The notes: generated by a model from the letters alone, not told the origin. Counted from the first letter of the stretch, positions 18,004-27,406 are shown. The stretch: DNA of 64,000 nucleotides from Lacipirellula parvula (GCF_009177095.1 NZ_AP021861.1:3454501-3518500); one strand, 5' to 3'. Numbers and translations: made by a program.

Positions 18004-19899
18004 GTGGCTCAAAGCGCCGATCAGATTCCGCTGCTCCGCCTGCTGCTAGCTAGCTCGGGGCGGCACGACACCCTCAAGGGCCTGCTCGACGAGGTGCTGC
18101 CCGAAGCGCGGGAACTGCTGCCGGCCGCTTCGCTGGTGGTGGTTCACTCGAACCCGCCCAAGTGGGAAGTGCAATCCGCCAGCGGTATGGGCGAGCGGCA
18201 GGTTCCGGCGGAGCTCGTCGCCGATGCGATCGACCGCGACGGCGTCGCTGCCAGCGCTGATTGGCTGGCTGCTCCGCTCGGCGAAGGGTACGCCATTGCC
18301 GCGCGCGGGCTGAGCGATCAAGCGGCGTTCCGGCAGTTTGCCGAAGGGCTCGCCGCAGCCGATCGTTCGGTGCTCGGCCGGCAGCGGCGTGAGCATCGCA
18401 TTCGCCGGCTGGAGACGATTCTCGAAATCACCCACGCCTGGCGGCAGACGAACTCAATGGAGGCGCTGCTCAAGGCGATGGCCGAAGCCGCGACCGAACT
18501 GCTGCAAGGCGACCGCGCGAGCATCTTTCTGTGGGATCGGCCGAAGCATGAGCTCGTGGGTCGGCCCGCGCTCGGCGTCAAAGGAAACGAGCTGCGCATC
18601 CCGGACGACTCGGGCATCGTCGGCCAGGTGATCCACAGCGGCGAGCCGCGTCGCGTCGGCGGCGGGCTCGGCGACGAGCAGATCGATCGCGACGTCGACC
18701 GCTCGACCGGCTACACGACGCACTCGATTCTCTGCGTGCCGCTCCTCGCGCCGAATGGCCGCTGCCTGGGCGCGTTCGAGGTCCTCAACAAGCGGCAAGG
18801 GCATTTCACCGACGACGACGAGCGCGGTCTGATCGAGCTGGCTGCGCACGCCGCGGTGGCGCTGCAGAACACGCAAGAATTTGAAGAACTGCTGACGAAG
18901 CATCAGCAACTCGTCGCGGAAGCGGCGCAGGGACTTCAGCTGATTGGCGAGAGCCCGGCAGTCGAGGCGGTTCGTTCAACGATCCGCCGCATTGCCGACA
19001 CCGATCTCGCGATTCTCATTCTCGGCGACAACGGTACTGGCAAAGAAGTCGTTGCCCGCTCGATTCACTACCTCAGCCGCCGGCGCGAACAACCGTTCAT
19101 CGCGGTGAATTGCGCGGCGATTGCCGAGACGCTGCTGGAAAGCGAACTGTTCGGCCACGAAAAGGGGGCGTTCACCGACGCCCGCGAATCGCGGCCGGGC
19201 AAGTTCGAGCTCGCCTCGGGCGGCACGCTGTTTCTCGACGAGATCGGCGACATGAGCCTTGGCGGGCAGGCGAAGCTGCTACGCGTGCTCGAAGACAAAA
19301 CGGTGGTCCGCGTCGGCGGGTCGACGCCGATTCATACCGAGGTTCGCATCCTCGCAGCGACGAACCAAGACCTCAGCGCGATGGTCCGTGCCAAACGGTT
19401 CCGCGAGGATTTGTTCTTCCGGCTGAATGTGGTGAGCCTCGAACTGCCGCCGCTCCGCGAACGCGGCGAAGATGTGCTGCGGCTGGCCGATCACTTCCTG
19501 CAGACATTTTGCCGGTCGATGGGGCGCAAGACGCCGAAGTTCTCGGCCGCCGCGCGGAAGCGATTACTCGCGCACAACTGGCCCGGCAACGTCCGCGAGC
19601 TACGTAACCTGGCCGAGCGGCTCGCCTACCTTACCACTGGCGACGTCGTCGAGGTCGATGACTTGGTGCTCATCGAATCTAGCGGCAGCGACGCCGATCG
19701 GCTCGCCGAGTTTGAGGGTTCGCTCGCCGACGCGACGCGCGACTTCCAGCAGCACTACATTCGCAAGACGATCGACGGCTCGCGCGGCAACATGAGCAGC
19801 GCGGCGAAGCGGTTGGGGCTCCACCGGTCCAATCTCTACCGCAAGATGCGGCAGTTGGGGATGGCGACCGATGGGGCGGAGGATGAGGGGGACGAGTAG
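18004..19899 (+). CDS. GAF-AAA+-Fis transcriptional activator (sigma-54-interaction type)
   Basis: The 631-residue regulator starts with GTG. Order of parts: an N-terminal region of unknown type (1-150), a GAF sensor domain (about 150-290), an AAA+ sigma-54-activation domain (about 315-545) and a Fis-type helix-turn-helix at the C-terminus ([18 protein letters not shown]). In the AAA+ domain the Walker A reads GDNGTGKE, Walker B is [10 protein letters not shown], and [12 protein letters not shown] is typical. The loop that contacts sigma-54, normally GAFTGA, reads GAFTDA at about residue 388, so dependence on sigma-54 is uncertain. No receiver domain is present, so it is not a classic response regulator. 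A shared hairpin separates it from convergent dnaA. Confidence 0.9.
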   Translation: MAQSADQIPLLRLLLASSGRHDTLKGLLDEVLPEARELLPAASLVVVHSNPPKWEVQSASGMGERQVPAELVADAIDRDGVAASADWLAAPLGEGYAIAARGLSDQAAFRQFAEGLAAADRSVLGRQRREHRIRRLETILEITHAWRQTNSMEALLKAMAEAATELLQGDRASIFLWDRPKHELVGRPALGVKGNELRIPDDSGIVGQVIHSGEPRRVGGGLGDEQIDRDVDRSTGYTTHSILCVPLLAPNGRCLGAFEVLNKRQGHFTDDDERGLIELAAHAAVALQNTQEFEELLTKHQQLVAEAAQGLQLIGESPAVEAVRSTIRRIADTDLAILILGDNGTGKEVVARSIHYLSRRREQPFIAVNCAAIAETLLESELFGHEKGAFTDARESRPGKFELASGGTLFLDEIGDMSLGGQAKLLRVLEDKTVVRVGGSTPIHTEVRILAATNQDLSAMVRAKRFREDLFFRLNVVSLELPPLRERGEDVLRLADHFLQTFCRSMGRKTPKFSAAARKRLLAHNWPGNVRELRNLAERLAYLTTGDVVEVDDLVLIESSGSDADRLAEFEGSLADATRDFQQHYIRKTIDGSRGNMSSAAKRLGLHRSNLYRKMRQLGMATDGAEDEGDE

Positions 19900-19934
19900 T
19901 TGCGTTGTGCGCAGCGGAAATTGGCGGTGCGCAA

Positions 19935-19960
19935 GCCCCCCGGTTTGAAGAACCGGGGGC
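19935..19960. terminator. Bidirectional hairpin between regulator and dnaA (family III, copy 2)
   Basis: A GCCCCC..GGGGGC hairpin with stem CCCCGGTT/AACCGGGG lies in the 68-bp gap between two convergent genes, ideally placed to stop transcription from both sides. It is the reverse-complement copy of the hairpin at 15266-15290. Confidence 0.55.
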
Positions 19961-19967
19961 TAATTCA

Positions 19968-21434
19968 TCATGCGGTGCGGAGCTTGGCTTCGATGCGGCG
20001 GACCGCTTCTTCCACTTGGCAGAGTTGATCGCCGACGACGATCTCGCCCCGTTCGGCGATGAGACCGTCGAACTTCCGCTGGGCGGAAACGACCGTGCTA
20101 TGGCTGCGGCGGCCGAAAAAGTCGCCGATTTCGCTCAGAGCGGCCCGGGTGAACTTGCGGGCGAGCCACATCGCGAGCATCCGCGGTTCGGCGACCGAAC
20201 GCGATTTGCGTTGCGACTTGAGGCTCGTCGATTCGACGCCGAAGACTTCGCAGACCGCCTTTTGGATGTCGATGAGTCGCACTTGCGGCGAATGTTGGCG
20301 GCAGAAGTCGGCGATCGCGCCGCCGGCAATTTCGAACGTGATCGGCTTGCGGGCCGCCATGCTCGCGGCGACGAGGCGGTTGATGGCGCCGCTTAAGAGC
20401 CGGCCGCTGCCGACGACTTGCTGTGCGACGAGTTGCATCACGTCTTCGCCCATCGCGATGTCCATGCGGCTGCTCATTGCCCGCACGATGCCGAGCCGCG
20501 TGGCGTAGTCGGGCGGATCGATCGCGACGGCGAGGCCGGCCGAGATCCGCGACGCGAGTTCAACGCTGATTGCTTGAAGTTCCGACGCCGGCCGATCGCT
20601 CGACAGCACGACTTGCCCGCCGCGGCTTTGCACGGCGTCGATCGTGTATAGCAGTTCTTCGAGCGTCGCCCGCTTGTTGTTGAGGAAGTGGACGTCGTCG
20701 ATGGCGAGCAGGTCGAGGCTGCGGGTTTTCTGCCGCAGGCCAGGGAGGGCCCGCTTGTCGAGGGCTTCGAGGAACTGGGCGGTGAACTGCTCGGCAGTGA
20801 GTTGCATCACCCGCGGGCGTTGCCGCGAGGCGCGACCCATCGCGGCGACGGCGCTCAGTAAGTGCGACTTGCCGGTGCCCGACGGGCCGTAGATTAACAG
20901 CGGGCTAAACCGCCCCAGTTGTTGCGTGGCGGTGCGGGCCGCTTCGGCCGCCATGCGATTCGAATCGCCGACGACAAAATCTTCAAAGGTCCAACGCGGG
21001 CGTTTGCGTTCGGCTGCTTGTTCAGGCAAAGCGGCGAGCAGCGCGGCCGCCGGTTGCGGGATGGCCGGCGTTTCGACGATGCCGTCGAGCGAGAGTTGCG
21101 ACGGGCAGTATTGTTTGCGGCGCGTGTGACGCGGGGCGCGTTTGAGCGTCGCCGCTTCGCTGCCGGCGGCCGGCGACGATTGAGCAGGTTGCGCGGTTGC
21201 GGCAAATTCCACGGCTGGCGACGAACCAAAGATGGTCGCACTGCACGAAGCGAGCGCTTCGTGCAGATTGCGACGGAGCCATTGCACTTCGAGTTGCGAA
21301 GCGCAGCCCACCTGCAGCACGCCGTCGGCGAGCGTCAGCGTTGTTTGCGGCCCGAGCCACAACTCATAGCGCTCGTTCCCGAGGCTACGGCGTAACTCTT
21401 GGCGCAATGCGGACAGCCTGTCCGAATCGTCCAT
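19968..21434 (-). CDS. dnaA: Chromosomal replication initiator protein DnaA
   Basis: The 488-residue protein shows the four DnaA domains. Domain I is at 1-80 (LRQELRRSLGNERYELWLGP), then a variable linker, the AAA+ domain III with Walker A GPSGTGKSHLLSA near residue 180, Walker B SLDLLAIDDVHFL and sensor region, and the DNA-binding domain IV with RKSRSVAEPRMLAMWLARKF and GDFFGRRSHSTVVSAQRKF. The ATG at 21434 is chosen because AGGAAG stands 6 nt before it; an in-frame ATG 12 codons upstream lacks this. It initiates replication at oriC. The gene is not next to dnaN here. It is convergent with the GAF regulator. Confidence 0.95.
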   Translation of the reverse strand: MDDSDRLSALRQELRRSLGNERYELWLGPQTTLTLADGVLQVGCASQLEVQWLRRNLHEALASCSATIFGSSPAVEFAATAQPAQSSPAAGSEAATLKRAPRHTRRKQYCPSQLSLDGIVETPAIPQPAAALLAALPEQAAERKRPRWTFEDFVVGDSNRMAAEAARTATQQLGRFSPLLIYGPSGTGKSHLLSAVAAMGRASRQRPRVMQLTAEQFTAQFLEALDKRALPGLRQKTRSLDLLAIDDVHFLNNKRATLEELLYTIDAVQSRGGQVVLSSDRPASELQAISVELASRISAGLAVAIDPPDYATRLGIVRAMSSRMDIAMGEDVMQLVAQQVVGSGRLLSGAINRLVAASMAARKPITFEIAGGAIADFCRQHSPQVRLIDIQKAVCEVFGVESTSLKSQRKSRSVAEPRMLAMWLARKFTRAALSEIGDFFGRRSHSTVVSAQRKFDGLIAERGEIVVGDQLCQVEEAVRRIEAKLRTA

Positions 21435-22007
21435 GACCACTTCCTGTGAGCTTTCAAAAATGCGCAACACGACCGCGACGGAAACGACCCGGGAAATTCA
21501 TTTACCCGGTCGCCCCCGCTGATTACTCGTGCGTGCGCCCACCCGTTGGAGAAGCGATCGGTCGCGTCAACGGCCGATCGACGTTGTTCGTTGTCACCTG
21601 CGAGAGGCGATTCTAGGGACGCTAGCACTCCTGTCAAAGCCCTTGACTTCATTCGGCGGCGCGTCCTTTTCGCCGCTCGCGAAAAGGGTCGAGAAACGGG
21701 CCCTCCCGATCGTGCGCTCGCGGAGAAAAAAATTAAACTCTGAAGAAGGGCGTGGGTGGATAACGTGTTGGGGTTCGAATTCGTGTTGGCGAATCGCTCG
21801 CGATTGCGAATCAGACGTTAAATGTCGGATGATTCGACACTACGAGTCGAGCTAGTTCTGTGGGAGGGGTCTCCGACCCCGAAGCCGGTATCATTGCCGT
21901 GAAATGTTCGGAGTGGAGAACGACCTCGGCGTCGGAGACGCCTCCCACAATGAATCACAATGAATGCTGCGCTGCACTCGCAACAGAAGTCTTGATCGCA
22001 GCGCTTG
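21435..22007. other. Region upstream of dnaA (possible regulatory or origin DNA)
   Basis: The 573-bp gap upstream of dnaA has no good coding frame. It holds an A-rich tract (about 21723-21740), a single 8-of-9 match to the DnaA box at 21755-21763 (GGTGGATAA), and the 91-bp repeat copy C at 21859-21949. One box is too little to call an origin. Confidence 0.5.
21859..21949 (+). repeat. 91-bp double-hairpin repeat, family I copy C
   Basis: Exactly 91 bp with the same arms as copies A and B (left GGGGTC/GACCCC hairpin, right GGCGTC/GACGCC hairpin). The centre is different in sequence but of the same length. It lies between dnaA and the acetyltransferase gene. Confidence 0.9.
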
Positions 22008-22976
22008 TTACGCTCGCGCGCGTAAACGGGCGTACACGACGCGCTCGCCCCACGTGATGAAACCGAGCGCGCGATACATCTGCAGCGCCGGTTCGTTCGC
22101 GGCGTCGACGGCGAGGACTAACCGCTCGGCATGGCGGCTGGCCGCGACCGACATTGCGAACTCAACAATCGCGGAGCCGTAGCCTCGACCGCGCGCCGCG
22201 GCGGCGACGCCCATGTAGACGACTTCCCAATTCCCCAACCCAGGGTGTTCAGCGAGGATCAGCACCCCCACATCTAGGCCCTCGGCCTGAGCGAGGTACC
22301 AGTGCTCGGGGCGATGCGTGCCTTGCGAGCGGTAACCTTCAAGAACTTCGGCGAGGGGGCGAACGCCGTCGAGTTGCGGACAATCGAGCGTGCCGACGTA
22401 GGTTTGCTCAATCAGTTGTTGCAAGCGGACGGCCTCGCGCTCGGCGTCGCCTGCAAAGTGGAGCCCATTCGGCGCCGACGGTTGCCGATGGGCGCCGACC
22501 GGCAGAGCGTCGCCGGTGAGGTCGACATATAAGTAACGCAGCGTCGTGAAACGCGGAAAGCCGGCGAGTTCACAATCGGCGTCGGCGTAACCATCGTCGG
22601 GGCTGGCGACGAGTTGCGTGAGCGGGATGTGCCGCTCGTCGACGAACGCGGCGGCGGCCCGCATCACGGCGAGGCCGGCGGCATCGTTCACGGGCGGAAT
22701 CCACAGGCAGGCGGTATCGCCCGGCAAGCGTTGCACCCAAGCGACGGCGGCGATCGCCGCGGGGTCGGCTTCGTGGACCGAGGCGGCAAGTGCGGCGCTG
22801 CTCGTGGGAGCGATCAGCAGCCCGTCCCAAGCGGCCGCATCAGCAACGCCAGTGGCATGAAGCGCCTGGGCCAATCCTGCCTGCAAGTCGCCCGGCAGCG
22901 CGTCGTGCAGCTTCCGCAGCGCCGCGGGGCGCCAAGCGGGAGGGGAGGGGACGACGGTGCACGGCTTTTCGGGCAT
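22008..22976 (-). CDS. GNAT family N-acetyltransferase
   Basis: The C-terminal third has the GNAT acetyl-CoA fold: NWEVVYMGVAAAARGRGYGS gives the R/Q-x-x-G-x-G/A pyrophosphate loop (ARGRGYGSAIVEFAM), followed by LVLAVDAANEPALQMYRALGF, the usual last strand and helix. The N-terminal part (about 1-170) may be a second, degenerate GNAT-like domain. I start it at the ATG at 22976 (MPEKPCTVVPSPPAWRP), giving 322 residues; 51 extra upstream codons overlap the 3' end of the next gene and look non-coding. Substrate unknown. Confidence 0.85.
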   Translation of the reverse strand: MPEKPCTVVPSPPAWRPAALRKLHDALPGDLQAGLAQALHATGVADAAAWDGLLIAPTSSAALAASVHEADPAAIAAVAWVQRLPGDTACLWIPPVNDAAGLAVMRAAAAFVDERHIPLTQLVASPDDGYADADCELAGFPRFTTLRYLYVDLTGDALPVGAHRQPSAPNGLHFAGDAEREAVRLQQLIEQTYVGTLDCPQLDGVRPLAEVLEGYRSQGTHRPEHWYLAQAEGLDVGVLILAEHPGLGNWEVVYMGVAAAARGRGYGSAIVEFAMSVAASRHAERLVLAVDAANEPALQMYRALGFITWGERVVYARLRARA

Positions 22977-23053
22977 CGCGACAGCATAGCCGATGGCGGG
23001 GCAGGCCGCTCGGAGGCGTTTTGTCGCTCGAGCCTCGCCCGACCGGCGGCCTG

Positions 23054-24013
23054 CTAATAAATCCCGTTGCGGTTGAGCTGGTTGAGCTGCCCCTCGGTCG
23101 CGCGGCTGCGGGGGCGGAATGATTCCCACATCGACTTTTTCTCCGCAGCCGGTTCTTCCTTCTTTTCGGCGCTCGCCGTTTCGGTTGGCTTGGCCTCCTC
23201 GGCGGCGGGATTGGCGGCTGTTGCCGCCTTAGGATCGGCGGGAACCGTCGACGTGCCAGGCGCCGCCGGCGGGGGCGTCGAGACCGACGCGACTTGCGGC
23301 TTCAGCGGTTTGGCCGTCGCGGGATCTTGGAGTTCGAACTCCACCGTAAAACTGTCGTGTAGGTTGCTGGTGTTCAGGACTGGCGCCACCTGCGTGCGGA
23401 GTTCGCTGATGACGTCGTCTCCCTGGCGGACTTGCAGGAGCTGTTGCCCTGCAATCACCGTCGGCACCGCCTGCAAGCCGAACCGTTGGTGAAGCAGCAT
23501 CGCCAGTTGCGTTGTGTCGCCGGTCCAACCGCGGAACGAAATCCGCTTCACGCGTCCGTCGGCCCCGAAGAAGTAGGTGAGCGAGCCGGCGATGTCGTAC
23601 ACCTGCGTGCCGCTGACCAGCGGGACACGGACGCCGAACAGATCGAGATCGGCGAGCGCCGTCGATTTGCGATCCCAGCGTTGGTAGACCCACTCCTTCG
23701 TGACGTCGAACCGCAAGATTTCGGGGAGCGCGTAGGTCATCGCCGAGGTCCGCGGCGTCGACGCGGGGAGCAGCGGCGTGGTGGCGTGGGCGAAGGGGGA
23801 AGCCGGCGCGGCAGTCGCGGCCGGAGTGGCGCCGCCTGCGGGGGCTGCAGCGGCCGCCGCGTTGTGCGCGGGAGCGGCCGGAGCCGGCGTCGCGGGGGCC
23901 GCTGCGGCGGGTTGGCGAATTTGCTCGGCCCATTCGGGGGCATTCGTCGCGATGTAAGGAACCGCTACCGACGCGGCCAGGAGCGCGGGCATTGCTAAAG
24001 TTCGTGAGATCAT
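23054..24013 (-). CDS. Periplasmic protein of unknown function (planctomycete type)
   Basis: The 319-residue protein has an N-terminal hydrophobic segment (MPALLAASVAVPYIATN), then a long Ala/Pro-rich stretch (about 34-85), a conserved-looking domain at about 90-225 that begins ILRFDVTKEWVYQRWDRKS and includes VPLVSGTQVYDIAGSLTYFF, and a charged Ala/Glu/Lys-rich tail. The domain style (a tension between a strand-rich fold and phrases such as YFFGADGRVKRISFRGWTG) recalls proteins conserved in Pirellulales with no assigned role. It probably sits in the periplasm behind a single anchor. It is upstream of the acetyltransferase on the same strand, 77 nt apart. Confidence 0.7.
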   Translation of the reverse strand: MISRTLAMPALLAASVAVPYIATNAPEWAEQIRQPAAAAPATPAPAAPAHNAAAAAAPAGGATPAATAAPASPFAHATTPLLPASTPRTSAMTYALPEILRFDVTKEWVYQRWDRKSTALADLDLFGVRVPLVSGTQVYDIAGSLTYFFGADGRVKRISFRGWTGDTTQLAMLLHQRFGLQAVPTVIAGQQLLQVRQGDDVISELRTQVAPVLNTSNLHDSFTVEFELQDPATAKPLKPQVASVSTPPPAAPGTSTVPADPKAATAANPAAEEAKPTETASAEKKEEPAAEKKSMWESFRPRSRATEGQLNQLNRNGIY

Positions 24014-24353
24014 CTTCCCCGTCGCTCCCCGGCTCGCAGGGTGGTGAGTACGATAGACCCTCCCCCTAAATCGAGCCTGGCTCCAAAAATCATCTGTGGG
24101 AGGCGTCTCCGACGCCGATGACGGTTACCACTGCCAACGATTGCGGCAGCGCGACGTCGCTTCGGGATCAGAGATCCCTCCCACAGACTTTTTTGGGCAA
24201 GGCTCTAACTTCCTGTTCGACCAGCGAGCGGCGTCAACTTGCCTCGTCGGCCGCGCGCCGCCGCACCTTACTCCACGCCTAAACGCGCCACATCCCCGAC
24301 GCGCGTAGCAGGCGTCGCGACCCGACTCCCATCGACCGTCATCCACTCACGCC
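24014..24353. other. Divergent intergenic region with extended repeat copy D
   Basis: The 340-bp space between the periplasmic protein gene (-) and the methyltransferase gene (+) is dominated by the repeat unit at 24073-24205. The remaining bases show no clear promoter match or coding frame. Confidence 0.5.
24073..24205 (-). mobile_element. Extended family I repeat copy D (MITE-like)
   Basis: The 91-bp core is at 24095-24185 and is read on the minus strand. Its right hairpin has GGGATC-AGA-GATCCC instead of GGGGTC-GGA-GACCCC, a compensated base-pair change. Outside the core, 24073-24094 and 24186-24205 form outer inverted arms (GAGCC..GC.CC..AAAAA) that resemble the outer arms of copy E. No coding capacity. 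Confidence 0.7.
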
Positions 24354-25565
24354 ATGGCAAACCTTGACGACTATGCCTGGCTGACTGGCGACGCCGCGGC
24401 CGCTGCGGCGCTCGCGGCGTACGCCGACGACCCGCGGCCGGAGTTGCAGCAGCAAAACGAACTGCGGAAGCAGTTCACGCCGGAGCGGGCGCGGCTGGTG
24501 CTCGAGCAGATTGGGCTGCGGCGCCGCGGGGTGCAAAAGTTCGGTCCGCTCGCGATGCAGATGTTCTTCGCGCCGGTGGCGCTCGAGCAAGCGACCGACG
24601 GCGAGATTGCGGCGTACAAGGCGGCGCGGTTTCGAGCGATTGGGGCAGGGCGGTTAGTGCACGATTACTGCTGCGGCATCGGCGGCGATTTGATGGCGCT
24701 GGCCGCGGCGGGGCCGGCGATTGGTTGGGATTCGTCGCTGGCTGTGAGGTTGCTCGCGGAGCGGAACTTGGCCGCGGCGGCGATGGCGGCAGGTTCAAAC
24801 GTCAGTCAGGGCGAAGTTCGCGATGGGGACGTAGCGGCACTGACGCCCGATGCCGGCGATGCGTGGCATGTCGATCCCGATCGTCGCGCGGATGGGCGGC
24901 GGTCGACGACGCTTGAACATCACTCGCCCGGCCCCGAAGTGATCGACCGCTGGCGAGCCGCAGCGCCCGACGGCGCCGTCAAACTTTCGCCAGCCAGCAC
25001 GCCTCCCGAGGATTGGGAGCGCGAGGGGGAACTCGAGTGGATCACCTCGCAGCGCGAGTGCCGGCAGCTGGTGGCTTGGTTCGGGCAACTCGCTCTCTCG
25101 CCGGGAGAGCGGCGGGCGACGATTGTGCTTGGCAATTCGCAAAGCGCGAGCTTCGTGGGCGAGGGAGAGATTGATTGCGTCGCCGCGAACGAACCGCTGC
25201 GCTATTTATATGATCCCGATCCGTCGCTGGTCGCCGCGCATTTGTTGGGGGCGATCGCTGAGCACCACTCGTTGGAGTCGCTGGGCGCGGGGGGCGTTTA
25301 TCTCACCGGCGACGAACCGATTGCTGATCCGCTGCTTGCGGGGTTCGCCGTCGAAGAAGTCTTCCCACTGCGCGTTTCCGCAGTGGCGAGTTGGCTATCC
25401 GCACGCGGCGTCGGCCGGCTGGAGGTGAAGAAGCGTGGCGTGACGGTCGACCCCGAAAAATTTCGCCGCGACTTAAAACTCCGCGGCGACGACGCAGCGA
25501 CGCTGATTCTTACGCGCATCGGCAAACGGCAAGTGGCGATCGTAGCCCGCAGATTGGCGACGTGA
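24354..25565 (+). CDS. Class I SAM-dependent methyltransferase with THUMP-like C-terminal domain
   Basis: The 403-residue protein has SAM motif I as LVHDYCCGIGGDLMALAAAG near residue 100, and WHVDPDRRADGRR near 165, matching the DPPRRG-like catalytic region of this family. The N-terminal 95 residues are helical. The last third contains FAVEEVFPLRVSAVASWLSA and LEVKKRGVTVDPEKFRRDLK, which fit the THUMP-like domain of these methyltransferases. It is probably an RNA or small-molecule methyltransferase in the cytoplasm. It is followed by an inverted repeat and then the ebo-like cluster on the same strand. Confidence 0.85.
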   Translation: MANLDDYAWLTGDAAAAAALAAYADDPRPELQQQNELRKQFTPERARLVLEQIGLRRRGVQKFGPLAMQMFFAPVALEQATDGEIAAYKAARFRAIGAGRLVHDYCCGIGGDLMALAAAGPAIGWDSSLAVRLLAERNLAAAAMAAGSNVSQGEVRDGDVAALTPDAGDAWHVDPDRRADGRRSTTLEHHSPGPEVIDRWRAAAPDGAVKLSPASTPPEDWEREGELEWITSQRECRQLVAWFGQLALSPGERRATIVLGNSQSASFVGEGEIDCVAANEPLRYLYDPDPSLVAAHLLGAIAEHHSLESLGAGGVYLTGDEPIADPLLAGFAVEEVFPLRVSAVASWLSARGVGRLEVKKRGVTVDPEKFRRDLKLRGDDAATLILTRIGKRQVAIVARRLAT

Positions 25566-25590
25566 TGGCAGAACAGCTCTTTTAAATACT

Positions 25591-25679
25591 TTTAACACAG
25601 AGGACACAGAGAGCACGGAGAAATGCAAGACGACACAATTCATTGGCCTCTCTGTGGCCTCTGTGCTCTCTGTGTTAAA
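25591..25679. repeat. Inverted repeat of the AACACAGAGGACACAGAG type (family IV copy 1)
   Basis: Arms TTTAACACAGAGG.. at 25591-25620 and ..CTCTGTGTTAAA at about 25646-25679 are inverted with few mismatches around a short centre. A related element is at 28507-28602. It lies between the methyltransferase and the first TIM-barrel gene and may work as a terminator. Confidence 0.75.
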
Positions 25680-25785
25680 TGCGCTTTCCTGAATTCCGAC
25701 GGCTGCCTGGAGGGGTAACTTCCGCCCCCTTCGCAGGCTAAAATGGGGGCTTACCAATCCTCAGCCCAGTCGCGGTTGCCGCCGT

Positions 25786-26655
25786 ATGAAACTTGCCTTC
25801 AGTTCCAACGCTTATCTTCGCTACACGCTGAAGGAGACGGTGCGGCGGATTGCCGAGATTGGTTACGAAGGGATCGAGCTCCTCGCCGACGTGCCGCATG
25901 CGTGGCCCGCGGGGATGTTGCCGGAGCAGCTTGAAGAGATTCGCCAGACGATCGCCGACTCGGGGCTGACGATTTCGAACATCAACGCGTTCATGATGAA
26001 CGCCGTCGCCGATCCGCGGCAGCCGTATTGGCATCCGGGGTGGACCGATCCCGATCCGCACTACCGCGCGATCCGCCGCGAACACACGAAGCGGGCGCTC
26101 AAGCTGGCGGCCCAACTCGGCGCGCCGCACATCACCACCGAACCGGGCGGCCAACTGGCGCCGGGACAGTCGCGGGCCGATGCGAGCCAGATCTTTTACG
26201 ACGAGCTGATGCCCTGCCTCGAGGTGGCCGAGCAACTCGGCGTGGGGCTGCTCATCGAGCCGGAGCCCGATCTGCTGATTGAGCGGTTCGACGAATACCT
26301 GGAATTCGTCGAGCGGATTGATTCGCCGCAGCTGGGGCTGAATTTTGACGTCGGCCATGCCTACTGCGTCGGCGAGGATCCGCAAGATTGGGTTGCCAAA
26401 ATGGCGGATCACACGGTCCACTATCACCTGGAAGACATCGCCGACACGCGAATTCATCAGCACATGGTGCCAGGGCAGGGGGCGATCGATTTCCCGGCGA
26501 CGCTGCGGGAGATCCAAAAGACCGGCTACGACGGTTGGCTGACGGTGGAATTGTATCCGTACGGCGTGAGCCCTGACCCCGCGGCGCGGGAAGCTCGGGA
26601 GTTTTTGACGCGCGCCCTCCGCGACCTCGGCGTGCCGGAGACTTCCGCGTCATGA
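25786..26655 (+). CDS. Sugar phosphate isomerase/epimerase-like TIM barrel (ebo-like cluster)
   Basis: The 289-residue protein has the xylose-isomerase-like TIM-barrel fold (AP_endonuc_2 type): MKLAFSSNAYLRYTLKETVR at strand 1, GYEGIELLADVPHAWP at strand 2, GAPHITTEPGGQLAPG in the middle, LLIEPEPDLLI at strand 5, LGLNFDVGHAYCVGEDPQ and VHYHLEDIADTRIHQHM with the metal-binding Asp/His/Glu residues. Its stop overlaps the UbiA start by 4 nt (ATGA), so the two are translationally coupled. With UbiA, a second TIM barrel, a phosphatase-fold protein and TatD nearby, it belongs to an ebo-like metabolite-traffic cluster. The substrate is unknown. Confidence 0.88.
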   Translation: MKLAFSSNAYLRYTLKETVRRIAEIGYEGIELLADVPHAWPAGMLPEQLEEIRQTIADSGLTISNINAFMMNAVADPRQPYWHPGWTDPDPHYRAIRREHTKRALKLAAQLGAPHITTEPGGQLAPGQSRADASQIFYDELMPCLEVAEQLGVGLLIEPEPDLLIERFDEYLEFVERIDSPQLGLNFDVGHAYCVGEDPQDWVAKMADHTVHYHLEDIADTRIHQHMVPGQGAIDFPATLREIQKTGYDGWLTVELYPYGVSPDPAAREAREFLTRALRDLGVPETSAS

Positions 26656-27404
26656 GCAGCGTCGCGCAGCCTGGTTGGATGCTCGCCTGGTGGCAACTGC
26701 TGCGTGCGGCCAACGTTTTTACCGCGGCCTCGAACGTGCTGGCCGGCTTTTTAATTGTGCAGCGCAGCTTCGAGCCAGCGGGGGCGCTTGCCGCGCTCGT
26801 GGCAAGTTCGGCCTGCCTGTATCTCGCGGGGATGGTGCTGAACGACTTTTTTGACGCCGAGATCGACGCGGCTGAACGGCCGGAGCGGCCGATTCCTTCG
26901 GGGCGGATTCCGCGCGGCGTCGCGGGGCTGGTCGGTTGGTCGCTGCTGGCGATCGGCGTCTTGCTCGCGCTCGCGATTAGCTACCAACAGGCGAACATCG
27001 CGCCAGGGCTGATCGGCGTGCTGCTGGCGATCGCGGTGGTGCAGTACGACGGCGGGCTGAAGAAGACGCGCTTCGGGCCATACGCGATGGGCTGGTGCCG
27101 AGTGCTCAACGTGCTGTTGGGGGCGAGCGTGGCGATTGATCTGTCGCACCGCGTCGTGCCGTTCGCGTATGCCGTGGCGATCGGAGCCTACACGGTCGGG
27201 CTTACCTACGTTGCGCGTAGCGAAATGGTGGGCAACTTCGCGCGGAGTTTGCACATTCGCAACGTCGTGACGCGGCTGTTGCAGGGGTTCATCGTGATCG
27301 ACGCGATTGCCGCGACGCTTGCTGCCGGTTGGATCGCGGGATTGGCGGTGCTTTGCTTGTTGATTCCGACGCTGATCATCGCGCGCTGGGCGGCGATGAC
27401 GTGA
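26652..27404 (+). CDS. eboC: UbiA-like prenyltransferase-fold membrane protein (EboC-like)
   Basis: The 250-residue protein has about eight membrane helices. The first Asp-rich motif is intact (NDFFDAEIDAAERPERPIP), as in UbiA prenyltransferases. The second motif region reads YDGGLKKTRFGPYAMGWCR, without the second DxxxD, the form found in EboC-type proteins, so it may not be a conventional prenyltransferase. EboC belongs to the ebo cluster, linked in cyanobacteria to moving a scytonemin precursor to the periplasm. The gene overlaps the upstream TIM-barrel gene by 4 nt and ends 2 nt before a GAGTTGC array. The eboC name rests on family resemblance and neighbours. Confidence 0.82.
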   Translation: MSSVAQPGWMLAWWQLLRAANVFTAASNVLAGFLIVQRSFEPAGALAALVASSACLYLAGMVLNDFFDAEIDAAERPERPIPSGRIPRGVAGLVGWSLLAIGVLLALAISYQQANIAPGLIGVLLAIAVVQYDGGLKKTRFGPYAMGWCRVLNVLLGASVAIDLSHRVVPFAYAVAIGAYTVGLTYVARSEMVGNFARSLHIRNVVTRLLQGFIVIDAIAATLAAGWIAGLAVLCLLIPTLIIARWAAMT

Positions 27405-27406
27405 GC

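Noticed and set aside
21771-21790. GGTTCGAATTC resembling a tRNA T-loop
   Set aside because: The flanking bases do not form a 5-bp T-stem and no acceptor or anticodon arm can be drawn around it.
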